From assembly GCA_018417955.1 (NCBI GenBank), contig JACTVC010000009.1, positions 372,001 to 436,000 of the forward strand: DNA of 64,000 bases, read 5' to 3'. Under the pieces are notes generated by a model. That model ran no database searches. It saw only the letters and a list, made by a program, of their open reading frames with translations, and was not told the origin of the DNA. Below are positions 21,898 through 31,897 of this stretch, piece after piece. This stretch comes from Laccaria trichodermophora (taxonomy: Eukaryota; Basidiomycota; Agaricomycetes; Agaricales; Hydnangiaceae). The position numbers and the translations under genes were made by a program. Position 1 is the first letter of the stretch, and each line of letters opens with the position of its first letter.

Positions 21898-23321
21898 GTG
21901 CCTGTTGACGAAAGAGGAAATGTTTCATCACAATTCTGTCAATCCCGCCGAATCAGAATCCATGGCAGTTTGCGACCGGAACCCTGTATAAATGACGATG
22001 AGCACAAGCCACTGAATAGAACGAATAATGCAATCTTCCGCAATAATGAGACCTACGTTGAGCTCCCCTGTGAAATACTCGAAGATTTGGTTGAAGGGGC
22101 ATTCGTGAGTGATCATCAACCATGCATAAATGGATCTGAAGTGTTGTTAGTGTCAAAGTGGATTGTCGTGGTGCCGGTATCCTCGATCTGGCAAACGAGT
22201 TGCTTGATGAAATCGTCTGGCTACTACCATTGAGCGACTATCCTAAGGTCATGCGTACCTGTACACGGTTTCATTGCATCGTTGCAAGGTTAATGTACAG
22301 GTATCTGGAAGTGAGCGGTCGTGCGGCCAGGCGATGCTTTTCCGTACTCTCCTCGGAGTCCTCGACCCTATTGGGATATGGTGATTTAGTGAGATATTTG
22401 CATTACGATTCGACGTTGGCGGGCGACGTTTACTTGACATTCCCAATACTCGTCGGAGCCCTGCTTCAATTGAATGGGCTAACGAGGTTACATCTCTCCG
22501 TTGGGTACGACACTGCGGATTTTTTGATCCACCTCATGCAGGGAAAGGATATTATCAGACAAAATCCTTGTACCTTTCGATCGATGTATAAGATAGAGCG
22601 TGGAGGACGAACGTATTCGTCACTGGTGTTGCCTGTGTTGGATCATATTATTGTGGAGGGGGATTTGAGGCTTTTACGACTGGTCCGGAATCGTAGGAGC
22701 ATTCGCCATGTAGAGGTAATCAATTCACTAAACTTCGCGAGTATCTCGGAAATGGTGGATGCGGTCGGAGGTGGAAGCATCATGCCTTTGATCGAGAGGT
22801 TGAATCTGAGGTTCGAATTTACGTCGACGTCCGAATTGGTGTCGGCCCTGTGGGGTCTTTCGTTCATTTTTCCCAATTTGCGCTGCCTAACTTTTCGGTC
22901 GCCATTTGTGAATGCACTGGTGCGTATTGTTTAGAAATATGCCCCACCCAGTCTTTAATTTAAAATTTTATTGTCCCAGTCTGTGTCACACATCTTGACA
23001 TCTCGAAGCATTGCATTTCCGCAATTACAGCGCCTGGTCGTCACCAGCACTAGCAATCATAACGATGCACCTGTATTTTTTAGTCCAATGGAGAAGTCGC
23101 TCGTGGACCAGTTTGTACACCTGACAAAGGCGAGGACGATACGATCTAAGCTTTCCTACGCGTCGTTTGGGAGCTTGAAGTGGTCGACCGACTACGTGAC
23201 AGACGCATGGGTGGCAGATACGGATGGGATTGACGAAACGATCGTTGATGTCGGGAGAATGGCAGTTCAGCCAATTATGTTTTATGCAGAAAACGAGGCA
23301 AATGGGAGGGACGATATGTGA
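21898..23321 (+). CDS. F-box protein
   Basis: The main exon (about 22152-22919) encodes an N-terminal F-box-like helix set (ILDLANELLDEIVWLLPL, SDYPKVMRTCTRFHCIVARL) followed by leucine-rich-repeat-like segments (LTRLHLSVGY, HVEVINSLNFASI, IERLNLRFEF, NLRCLTFRSPF). An intron (22920-22979, GTGCGT...CCCAG) joins it to a second exon, 22980-23321, ending in TGA. Such proteins recruit substrates to SCF ubiquitin ligases and are greatly expanded in Agaricomycetes. The start is not settled: the F-box frame has no nearby ATG, and an open stretch at 21898-22105 (SSQFCQSRRIRIHGSLRPEP) could be an upstream exon. The substrate is unknown. Confidence 0.65.
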
Positions 23322-23392
23322 TGACCAACATGTTGGTAGAAGTTGGGTGAAAGGTTAACTATTGTTTGTCGAAGTTGAGACCGCACCGGAAT

Positions 23393-23412
23393 ATATCTAT
23401 CTATCTATCTAT
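23393..23412. repeat. TATC microsatellite
   Basis: Short run of TATC units just downstream of the F-box gene. Confidence 0.8.
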
Positions 23413-23552
23413 TGAGTTATATATCAAGAAGATGAATTGAAATTGAAATGTGTATACGAGTGCAATGAACAAGGGGGAGGAAGTGTACTTGCACATAGTT
23501 GGGGGCAGCCTGACATGTTACTGCAATACGAAAAAATAAATTACCCACCTAA

Positions 23553-23628
23553 GGCATGACAGTTATTAGTGATCGAAGCCTTCTAAGGCCAATTATTTGG
23601 CAATAGGTAATTGGCCTTCAAGCTTCAA
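23553..23628. repeat. Hairpin repeat, copy 1
   Basis: Begins GGCATGACAG and contains GAAGCCTT...AAGGCCAATTA facing TAATTGGCCTTCAAGCTTC, a strong self-complementary structure. An inverted relative lies at 28104-28176. Confidence 0.7.
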
Positions 23629-24792
23629 GACCTCAGTCGCTCGGTGCTGCCAACTATATATAGATTAGCATCGCATCGAGATCCGTTGGAAAGTGCCATT
23701 AAAGACTGAAAGTGTGTATAAGCACTAAATAGTGTCAGACCGACCGTGACGGCCAGTCTAAAAATACTTGTGCGTTGGTTACAAGCTTGCTTCTTTCCTT
23801 CGATCCGCCGACGTCGTTTTGATGGCGCTTGCCGATGCTGCCTCTTAGCTGCTGCACACAATGGTCAACTTGCTCCTCGCTCTACGTTGAGCTCACTGTC
23901 TTCCTTCAACTATAAAGTCGTCTACTTTGGTCGATCATTTGGACAACGGTGGAAACATGATGGTGAGTTGCACACTAATGCAACATATTCAAATGGCGGC
24001 TTATGTGGCATCTGAACTCCCTCAAGTCTACAGGATGGTGTATCCCATCGACGGCACGAACGTATTCGAACGCATTCGAGGCGTGGATTTCCCAGAACTT
24101 CTTTTCAGCAAAATAGTTTGGCATATTGAGTGACATCAGCGGTGAATGCGTTTCTATACAAGGAATCAAAAATGTATCTAAGGGGCGAGAAGTTTCCCTC
24201 GCTCGAGATGGTTGGAAAACGTGTCCAAAGGAGGGTTTCGCCATTCTCTGAGGACCGCATGCGCAAGGTAATTCCTGCTATTATCGATGTGTCGCCAAAG
24301 GGGTTCACTTTGTTAGAATATTCCCATTCAAACGCTCTGTTTTAGAAGATGGATAGGGAGTTCTCCGATTCAAATAGGTTGGAACTGTAGCTCGGAGCGT
24401 TGACGTTTAGCGCTAAAAACTTCTATTTACAGGGGAGAGAGGGTGTCCTCGGGGAGCTCGAAGATCCTCGCGCCGCTGCCATGTTCGCACTGCTCGCAAT
24501 GTTTTTCGCTCTTGGGGTTGACACCCTTGCTTTTGGAGTTGAAGGTGAGGACGTTTCGGGTCCACAGGTTCCACTAAAACCCGTGAGCGACTCGTTTTTG
24601 ACAGTCCCAACGTGTGGTACTCAAAGTAAGTACATTCCCTCCCTTTAGTACAAAGCTTTAATACTTATCTCATGATCGCTTGTAGGTGACGCCTCCATGA
24701 CGGCATACCCACTAGGCATGGTGTAATGATTGTCCGCCGCACTGATTTTTTCTGGGTGAAACTCATCGTTCTCGCAATCTACAAAGGCGCGA

Positions 24793-25335
24793 TTGAGGGG
24801 AGACACAAAGGTTTACGGCGGTAAGTTGTTCAACCCAAGCTTGCCCTCGCATTCAACTGACTTGAACAAAGTCTGGAGAATCCTCATTGGCCTCTCGCTC
24901 ATTCTCGCCTCGAAACGCTCTATCAACGACTCACTCTGCCGGGATCGAACCGCTACAACACATCAAAGCCTCAGCCAACTCCCTGATTCACAAGATGATG
25001 TTGTAGACGAATTGAACAAGGAGGACCAGCCAAAGGCGGAGGTTGTTGAAGAAAAGGAAATAATCAAGCAGAAGGCCCATTTCAGAGGTAAGTGTCCATG
25101 GTGTCGTCATCTAAATTTTTGTATAGAATTTCTCATTTACTTTTCGGAGTGGAGACACACAAAGATTCTCATTGGCACTTGCGCATGCTGGTTTTTCCTT
25201 GATATCGCGTCTGCCCTATTATTTTTTATTCAACGGGAAGGTGAGAATTGAACGCGTGATATCTAAGTTTTATGGAATTAACCTCAATCAAAGCGTTGTA
25301 AGCTTTAACAGATCATACAACCATGCTTGGTGGAA
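24793..25335 (+). pseudogene. Phosphate permease (PHO84-type MFS) relic
   Basis: Fragments of a fungal H+/phosphate symporter are visible: KVWRILIGLSLI (a transmembrane segment preceding the cytoplasmic loop), a charged loop with VVDELNKEDQPKAE and KEIIKQKAHFR, then after an intron FLIYFSEWRHTKILIGTCAC and WFFLDIA. After a second intron (25232 region to 25267) comes FYGINLNQSVV, a highly characteristic block of these permeases. Everything before and after in a normal permease of about 550 residues is missing or unrecognisable, and the expected catalytic blocks of the N-terminal half are not seen upstream. It is therefore a truncated copy. It lies between two inverted hairpin repeats, perhaps captured sequence. 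Confidence 0.6.
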
Positions 25336-26790
25336 AGTGCCGGCCCCCCCATGCGTGTTCTCCCCCATTCGGAATACATATGCCCCATATGTTTTCTAGA
25401 TCCAGGCGACGCGTCACCAGTCACTAGTCATTGGCTACACATGATTGGGAATTCAATGTAGCTGAGAGGAGAGCAGCCTATCTAAACAAAGGCTAGGGAA
25501 GTAGTTATGTTATTATCATAGATGGCAACGAGGTACTTTTCAGACTCGGAGATCATGGAAACACAAGCTTGTTTTTGACAGTCAATTCCCTTCCTAAAAA
25601 CTTGAAGATCCAATAAATTAGTCGAAGGAATTTCACTATTTAGCCAAATGAATTCATAACGATACTTCTTGCGGTGGATGTTCCATGAGTTGTCGTTGAA
25701 GGTGTCCACGGTTCATATACAGATCGTCTTCAACTCTCGGGTTCAGTCAGACTTTTACTTTTTTTGTCCCCTTCAAAGAATTGCCTATCTTAAGTTGTTT
25801 CGGCGATGTTACTCTATAATTTTATTGAACGATAGAATATTTTAGTAAGAATTGAGTGAACTACATGAGTTTTATGTTTTTATTCCCCGGCCCAAACACC
25901 CCATCACGCGTTTTTGTGAGCATGTAACCCAATGTTGGATCACTTTACTTTGTTTATCCTCAGAACTTTTGCTTGCTCGTCATGAAGCTCGCAGTATCTC
26001 CTCTTGTTTTGACCTCTAATCACACTCTGTCTTTATCACCCCTGCACGTCGCTGCTCTAAGCGCAACGCCCTTCTAGATCGTAAGCGAACTTTCATTTAT
26101 TTTGCTCATTTTTTTTAAACAGCTATGTTCGTTAGATTTGCAGCAGACTTCATCCTCTCCCAATCATTGTCAGGATCCTTTCATCGTTTTCTTTCACCTT
26201 CTTCACCCCCTCGACGTCCCCGTTTGCTTACGTTCCTGACAAGAACGCCCCTGCTCCCGGCGACAATCAGTGCAAAGCGGCCCCTGGAGTGGGCTCCAGC
26301 CCTTTGAAAACACCCACTGCCGCCGCCAGCTCTGCCTCTGCCACTGGCTCTATTGTGCCCACCAGCTCTGCTGACCCCGCTGCCACCACCTCCGCCTCTG
26401 CTAGTGGCACCACTGTGCCCACTAGCGCCACTTCTTCCAGTGACGCTCCGCGAACACCAGCACCTGGAACTTCCAGTCCCAACGCACCCGCTCCCGCTGC
26501 TGATGTGTCCATGACAACTACAACTGCTGCGGAGCAGCGTCCAGCGATGCTACGAACTCCCGTCGTTCCATCATCGTTTTCTTTCGCCTTCCCCCCCCCC
26601 CCCCTTGTTGCCCCCGTTTCCAGCAGTCGGTCTCAACCTCGCAGACCTTTCGAAAGACATAGTTGACCTCGGCTGAGTCGTTTCTGAACCCAATACCAGC
26701 CCATACTCCCTTTGTCGCCCACCCCCTCCGCTCTCGTGCTCTTCGTTAGTCGATTCATCATGATGATGACGGGTGGATATGTACCCAGCT

Positions 26791-26874
26791 GGTTGAGTCA
26801 AGGGATGGGGCGGTCTGGGGGCGATGATGCGTTCATGCAGTGTCCGGTCGCGGAGTCGAGGGGTTGGGCAGTCA
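26791..26874. repeat. Diverged direct repeat, copy 1
   Basis: Starts GGTTGAGTC and ends GAGGGGTTGGGCAGTCA; second copy at 27343-27417 with the same edges and scattered substitutions and indels. Confidence 0.7.
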
Positions 26875-27342
26875 AGCGTCAGTGCGGAAACAACGTGGGC
26901 AGTCAAGTGGCAGCCCCACCAACCACTAGCTCCAGCAGCATGGGTTTCTGCGTGGTGACGTAGCTGACCGCCGGCATGTGCACGACCACTCGCCACTCAC
27001 GTCCTCCGTGTCAGTTCTCACTGTCTGATTCCCTTTTTCCAATGTTCACTTCTCCGCATAATACTGCTTTTGTTCACATCCCCCACCCTCTCAGCCGTGC
27101 AATCTGCTAATGTGCTATCGGAGGGGTGCAAGAGGAAGTGAGAGGCAGCTTCTTCTCATTGCTGTCCCGTTTTCTTTGTGAACACGCCATGCAGAATACG
27201 AGTTTTTATGGAGGGACGACGGTCGATAATCTTGCTTCCGCGGAATACTGTTCAATACGCTTCACTGCCCCTGCACCCGGATCTCTCGCGTGTCCGACAT
27301 GCCAGGATACATTTGTCGTTTCAGCGCGCACTGTGCCCGGCC

Positions 27343-27417
27343 GGTTGAGTCCGCATTTGACCATCACAATGCATTCACGCAATGTCCAGTCATCGGAGTC
27401 GAGGGGTTGGGCAGTCA
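27343..27417. repeat. Diverged direct repeat, copy 2
   Basis: Matches 26791-26874 at both edges with internal divergence. Confidence 0.7.
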
Positions 27418-27523
27418 CCACCAGCTCCAGTGGTACAGCTGTAAGCGCGACAGGCCACGCCGTGATTTGCCGCTCGTTCAATCTCAGGGGACAGCTGGAT
27501 GGCAGCCGTTAGTGCATGCCACA

Positions 27524-27660
27524 GCGCGGTTAGTAGCAGGACCCGTACAAGATTTTCCAGTGGTACGGCGACGATGTGCTGGCTGTCCCTGCCATGACGC
27601 GGTTATTGTGGCAGGAGCCCTACGGAATTTTTCAGCAGCATGGCAACAATGTGCTCGACA
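27524..27660. repeat. Two diverged tandem units of about 75 bp
   Basis: 27524-27583 and 27598-27660 share GCGGTTA, GCAGGA, an A/T-rich TTTTTC/TTTTCC centre and the AATGTGCT/GATGTGCT word in the same order. Confidence 0.6.
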
Positions 27661-28103
27661 ATCTAGCTTACGCACTGTGTTTAGCTCTGGGGGTGGCGCG
27701 GTGAGCCCAGTGACAGGACTGTTTTTTCATATATCGTCATTGATGGGCCTGCTAGCGTGCGCCTGATTTATTCAGGTGCAGTGGCTACCTGTGCCCTTGA
27801 ACAGTCCAAAGCCTGTTCACCGACGAGACAGTTGCATACGCGCGATTTTAGTGTACAGCTCCGCTGTCAGCGCCTACAAACAGAGTAGCTGGAATTGTCA
27901 TTTTTTTTTTGAGTCTGACATATACATAACGAAAATGTTGCTATAACTGGCATATTTACTGCTGACAGACGGAGTAGTGTTGAGCACTTGGGAGTGCTGG
28001 GACAGTAAGTAGCGCCTGGCACTCAGTAGTTCCGAAACACTGAGATCTGTCACCCGATGCCATTCTCAGTTAGGATTTAGTAGGGAGTGCCATGAGTGTT
28101 TAC

Positions 28104-28176
28104 GGGCTCGAAGGCCAATTCTTCCTTGCCAATTAATTGGCCTTCAAGGCTTCACGTGACGTCAAAGTGTCATGCC
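28104..28176. repeat. Hairpin repeat, copy 2 (inverted)
   Basis: On the reverse strand this reads GGCATGACAC...GAAGCCTTGAAGGCCAATTA...AATTGGCCTTC, matching 23553-23628 in order. The two copies face each other across 4.6 kb. Confidence 0.7.
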
Positions 28177-28257
28177 AAGGGTGAAGGCAAGGCTTCGTCA
28201 GATTGACACATGTGAGAACTTCCACATGGGAACAATATATCTTCCCTGATCCAAGAA

Positions 28258-28264
28258 TATAAAT
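28258..28264 (+). promoter_or_regulatory. TATA box of the 28327 gene
   Basis: TATAAAT lies about 65 bases upstream of the ATG at 28327, in a pyrimidine-rich leader. This is a normal core-promoter arrangement and supports the reality of the gene. Confidence 0.5.
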
Positions 28265-28326
28265 GTCTGCAACCTTTATCTGCTACATCCTATTTAACCC
28301 ACATTCCTTGACACGACTTCATCAAT

Positions 28327-29142
28327 ATGGAATTCATCTATCCTGAGATGAGCTCAGAGATAACACCCCAGCACCCTTATCACCCATCACACAGTGAACC
28401 CACTCTTTCTGGCCACAGCTATACACTTCCCAAACGTTCCTTTCTATCATTGCCACGTCACTTCAATCCCTATACTGCCAGACCCAAAAGTGTAATCGAA
28501 CACCACAGTCTCACCTCTTCTATAGCCTTCACCTTCACCAATTCCGACACAAGCGCTATCTGTGGCACATTTCGTGGACAAAACTGCCCAACCCATTTCG
28601 GCGAAATCCCAGTCGTATTGGATTGTGGAATAGAGTATCACTCTCGCGAGAGTCCAACACCATCCTATTTTACAGGATTAACCACTGAATACCAGGCATT
28701 AGAAATTGGGCGACCATGCCAAATTGTCTCGGGGACTGAGCTCGCTTGTTTTAATGAAGAGGGCCAACGGATGTACCCCCCTTTAAGCTGCCAAGCGAAG
28801 AAGTGCCTTCTTGTTCGCAATGGTAGAGCACTGATCGAGTGCAAGGTTAAACGCCCAACCAGCCGTTATCCAGTCACATGGATTGTCATTGCCTTTCCTT
28901 TACAAGACGTAAATTTCGAACTCACCCAGTACATACAAAGGATTGGACGCACCTCAACCAGTGATACCCCCTCTCCACCAACCAACCTATCCACAGACAG
29001 TTCAGTGCAACCTTCCTTGATGGATTCCCAAGGCACCCATAGCACTGGTTGCATCAGTTGGATGCGCTGCGGTCTTGATATGAGGAACATATGTCTGTGG
29101 ACACGACGCACTGCAAGAAGCAACAACATGTATGTCATTTGA
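28327..29142 (+). CDS. Orphan protein, 271 residues
   Basis: An intron-less frame with ATG start (MEFIYPEMSSEITPQHPYHP) and TGA stop, preceded by a TATA box. The N-terminal 75 residues are Pro/Ser/His-rich. The middle (residues 80-210) looks like a compact beta-rich domain: SIAFTFTNSD, GEIPVVLDCGIEYHSRE, LACFNEEGQRMYPP, KKCLLVRNGRALIECKV, YPVTWIVIAFPLQD. It lacks a signal peptide and membrane segments. I do not recognise a family. Its setting among repeats, and a second orphan with a similar Pro-rich head and beta-rich tail at 31082, suggest mobile-element cargo or a lineage-specific gene. Confidence 0.5.
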   Translation: MEFIYPEMSSEITPQHPYHPSHSEPTLSGHSYTLPKRSFLSLPRHFNPYTARPKSVIEHHSLTSSIAFTFTNSDTSAICGTFRGQNCPTHFGEIPVVLDCGIEYHSRESPTPSYFTGLTTEYQALEIGRPCQIVSGTELACFNEEGQRMYPPLSCQAKKCLLVRNGRALIECKVKRPTSRYPVTWIVIAFPLQDVNFELTQYIQRIGRTSTSDTPSPPTNLSTDSSVQPSLMDSQGTHSTGCISWMRCGLDMRNICLWTRRTARSNNMYVI

Positions 29143-29686
29143 TTGTATTGATCTTCGTTAGCAACTCATTAAACATAAAAGGCATTACGGTTTCATTTAG
29201 ATCATGATATAGGAAAAGGGTGGATGGTGTCGTCTTATCATCCATATTGTGTTTCACCTTCTCTTCATAACACATTGTCACCATCATGATGGCATCGTCA
29301 CCTATATGTACTCACACTCTTTAATTTCTTGCTACTCACTGTACATATACACATTGCGACACAATCATTTGATATGTATATATTCCCTTCCATTGAGGAC
29401 AGTTGAAAAGTTATCCTCAATATGATGGATCAGAAACCATTGTCTGATAAACATTCTTCAGCAGAGACCTGATGCCCTCTGAGCATACAATAGCGAACTC
29501 CTTGATGTATGCCTCTTGTCAACAAGTACAGAAGCAAAGCATGCGCATACACACACCCTGTAACTCAGCCTGTGCATGCTTTTGGTGTGCACGCACCATG
29601 CCTTTCTCTCGACAGCCAGCACAGGTCTTATACAAGCTGTTACTTTGCTCCTTTTTGAAGTGCTTTACTTTCTTAATTTTGCAGCA

Positions 29687-30235
29687 TCAAGAGCATTTTT
29701 CATGCTTTTGGCAAGGTGTGCAACACATAGTTGCAGGGTCTTGGTTCTCATTCACATTGGATAATGGAACAATGTATCTTTGTTCACATAATGCACAAGT
29801 CTTGTGTGCTTGAGGCAGAAGACGAAGAGTGAGGCGTGCACGTCGATGCCCTTCATTTTCAGCAGTATTCATAGCGCAGAGCTGACACATCTCCCTTCGA
29901 GAATCCCAACATTGTGGTGTATGAGGCATTACAATGACACATATCAGACAAATTTCTTGAGTACGCAACCTGCGTCCAAGACCATTCAGGGTATTTTTGT
30001 GAGGTTGAAATGGAGGCATCGTCGCTGCGAAGGACAAGAAATGACATGAGCGGGCCGGCGTCGGGATTTCACACATCAGGATCAGGATGACATCGGGAAT
30101 TTGAAGGACCATAAAACCCACAAAAGCGATGCCAACCCTAACTTTTTTGCTCATATTACTGTACATGCTGTTAGTCCCCGTCGAAATCCAAGATTTTAAG
30201 GGTAGAGAGTGAATACTTGCTGAGATATAAGCCAT
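29687..30235 (-). CDS. Cysteine-rich ORF, possible zinc-binding protein or relic
   Basis: A minus-strand frame whose last 100 residues carry paired cysteines (EICLICVIVMPHTPQCW, MCQLCAMNT, KTCALCEQRY, MCCTPCQKHEKC) spaced like small zinc knuckles or ribbons. After the stop codon the same strand encodes another cysteine-containing run (AGCREKG) toward 29500. Such repeated CxxC blocks occur in small plant- and fungus-specific nuclear proteins and in transposon-encoded proteins. The N-terminal part has no clear features and the start is uncertain. It may be one exon of a longer gene or a decayed copy. Confidence 0.4.
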   Translation of the reverse strand: MAYISASIHSLPLKSWISTGTNSMYSNMSKKVRVGIAFVGFMVLQIPDVILILMCEIPTPARSCHFLSFAATMPPFQPHKNTLNGLGRRLRTQEICLICVIVMPHTPQCWDSRREMCQLCAMNTAENEGHRRARLTLRLLPQAHKTCALCEQRYIVPLSNVNENQDPATMCCTPCQKHEKCS

Positions 30236-30475
30236 TCAAGAAATCCACTGATACAATTTGTGCATGTTCATTTTGTACTTGTTTGTCTGGGCCTTTCACC
30301 CTTAGTCAATGATTGTGAGCGCACCGCTTCATCGTATAAGTGGATATAGAACAGCTAGCTAACAACAAAGGCATGTAATCACATGTAATAGTAATGGTTG
30401 AAGACCAGTACCTCTTCATTGGCCATAGCTTCATGCTCAGGCTGATCCCCATATGTCCTGTCTAAAACAATTACC

Positions 30476-30521
30476 TGTGACGTCTAGTCTAAATATTTAT
30501 GCTTTGGATTGGTTTCCAGAT
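30476..30521 (+). repeat. Direct repeat, copy 1 (about 45 bp)
   Basis: Contains GACGTCTAGTCTAAATATTT and ATGCTTTGGATTGGTTTC; nearly identical to 33646-33690. Confidence 0.8.
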
Positions 30522-30691
30522 GGTACTAACAAGCTGGCCTGCCTGAGACACTTGTTGGGTCACTGACCAGCCCACGCCTACTTACGTGCATGTCGCTGAC
30601 TGCTTTAAAGTGATCAATGCTCTTGGGGGATGCAACACACATCGATGAAGCCCAGTGTCATGGTCCCTTAACCCTAGGCCCTGGCTAGGGG

Positions 30692-30699
30692 TATAAATA
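30692..30699 (+). promoter_or_regulatory. Candidate TATA box upstream of the 31082 gene
   Basis: TATAAATA lies between GC-rich CTAGGG words (CCCTAGGCCCTGGCTAGGGG before, CTTAGGGCC after). The sequence around it resembles a retroelement LTR promoter, but no second copy is present in the window. It lies 390 bases before the first ATG of the next gene, far enough to allow a leader intron. Confidence 0.35.
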
Positions 30700-31081
30700 G
30701 CTTAGGGCCAAGATGCTGCCTCCCTTAAATGGCCCCAACGACCCTGTATCCCAAGAGGCAACAGTCTGTATACTTCCCCTTACATCCCCTTCTGTTGAGC
30801 TGCCGCCCTGCTAACATAATACCACAATCATACCCACCTGTTAGTATAGCACCATTTCTGAGAGGGTACGGTCCAATGTGCTAGAGTACTGAGTGCTAAG
30901 TGGAAGGATCACCACAAGCCACCTGCTCCACACCCTGCCTCATGCCCATCTCATTTGCTTGGCTCCCCCCTCCCCCATACCCAGCTGGGATTCACACAGC
31001 AGCCCTGACCGGCCTCTAGGAAGTAAATATACTACTGTTAATGGGCTAGACTAGGTCACCTGTCACTGCTAAACTCGGGAG

Positions 31082-31897
31082 ATGCCTGTGGTTGGGCCTT
31101 TAAAATCCACTGTGACTCTGTCATTTCTTGTAGGAGACATCCCCAAGCCGCTCTCTTACCCCTCTGGAATGGCTGACGCTCAAACACACTCCTTTCCTCC
31201 TCGCATGCCTTTGCCTGCAAATACTCCACTCCTTTCACACAGGCGGTTGAGAGTGGACTTCCGCCCACCAGCCTTGCACCCACCTACAATCCCACTCCCT
31301 GCCACCCCTAGCTACGCCCCACCCCAATACTCGACACTCCGATACCCAGCACCAGTGTTCGATTACCATGCTGAAGTTGTTGCTGATGAACCTGCCATTG
31401 GCTATCCCCCGGCATATACCCCTGCTGGGCCCCCAGCTCCCCAGGCTAACTCCACCCCACCTCCTGCCTCCTCAGTTGCCCCCCCTGCCTATGATGCCCC
31501 GCCAGCCATCATCTCCCTGCGTTTGTGGCGCCTGGAATGTCCACAAGACATGTCTCCTGAAGGGACATTTTATTTCCAGATCTCAGGGCAAAATCAGAAA
31601 GACAAAATCCGTCTTGGCACCAGGATTGTATGTCAGGATTTTAGAGGATGGGGAACTGACCCTGCTGACCGCATACGTGTTGCTGTTCGCTGCAGAGGGG
31701 TGATTGGTGGTAGGACAGTCATCCAATTTGCAACTGTGCCGGGCTCTGCTGGTGCTGTCCGGGATAGCGACACTTTCTATATCTGCTTCCTCCCTGGATT
31801 TGTGTCTGAGACTGGGTGGGGAGAGGAGAGGGGGTTGAGGAACCGCCCGTGGTTGTCTCATGCGCTTGAGAAGTTAATGTCTATGTTTCGCCTTTGA
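31082..31897 (+). CDS. Orphan proline-rich protein
   Basis: A plus-strand frame of 271 residues. A second ATG at 31169 (MADAQTHSFPPRMPLP) is the likelier start, giving about 242 residues. Residues up to about 165 are Pro/Ala/Tyr-rich (PPQYSTLRYPAP, YPPAYTPAGPPAPQAN). The rest looks folded: IISLRLWRLECPQDM, GTFYFQISGQNQKDKIRLGT, DRIRVAVRCRGVIGGRTVIQ, DSDTFYICFLPGF. No signal peptide and no family I recognise. The Pro/Tyr-rich head could be a flexible scaffold or a gag-like region. It lies within a 3.1-kb segment bracketed by short direct repeats. Confidence 0.5.
   Translation: MPVVGPLKSTVTLSFLVGDIPKPLSYPSGMADAQTHSFPPRMPLPANTPLLSHRRLRVDFRPPALHPPTIPLPATPSYAPPQYSTLRYPAPVFDYHAEVVADEPAIGYPPAYTPAGPPAPQANSTPPPASSVAPPAYDAPPAIISLRLWRLECPQDMSPEGTFYFQISGQNQKDKIRLGTRIVCQDFRGWGTDPADRIRVAVRCRGVIGGRTVIQFATVPGSAGAVRDSDTFYICFLPGFVSETGWGEERGLRNRPWLSHALEKLMSMFRL

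Larger units (their letters stand above)
25400..28103. other. Low-complexity and diverged-repeat region
   Basis: No gene with family resemblance. A frame at 26289-26666 is almost entirely Ala/Ser/Thr/Pro (TAAASSASATGSIVPTSSAD) and could be a wall-protein-like stalk or simply simple-sequence DNA; its reverse strand is open too, as expected for such composition. Direct repeats: 26791-26874 resembles 27343-27417 (shared end GGAGTCGAGGGGTTGGGCAG), and 27524-27583 resembles 27598-27660 (GCGGTTA..., TACG/ACGG..., CAATGTGCT). Confidence 0.5.

Noticed and set aside
24935..24965. Minus-strand GGTTCGATCCC, like a tRNA B-box
   Set aside because: No matching T-stem, acceptor stem or A-box at tRNA spacing, and it overlaps permease coding sequence.
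26267..26666. Ala/Ser/Thr/Pro-rich frame as a cell-wall protein
   Set aside because: No signal peptide, GPI signal or folded domain; both strands are open because of simple composition.
30656..30850. Solo LTR starting TGTCATGG with TATAAATA
   Set aside because: No CA end followed by a copy of the five bases before it was found, and no second LTR is in the window.
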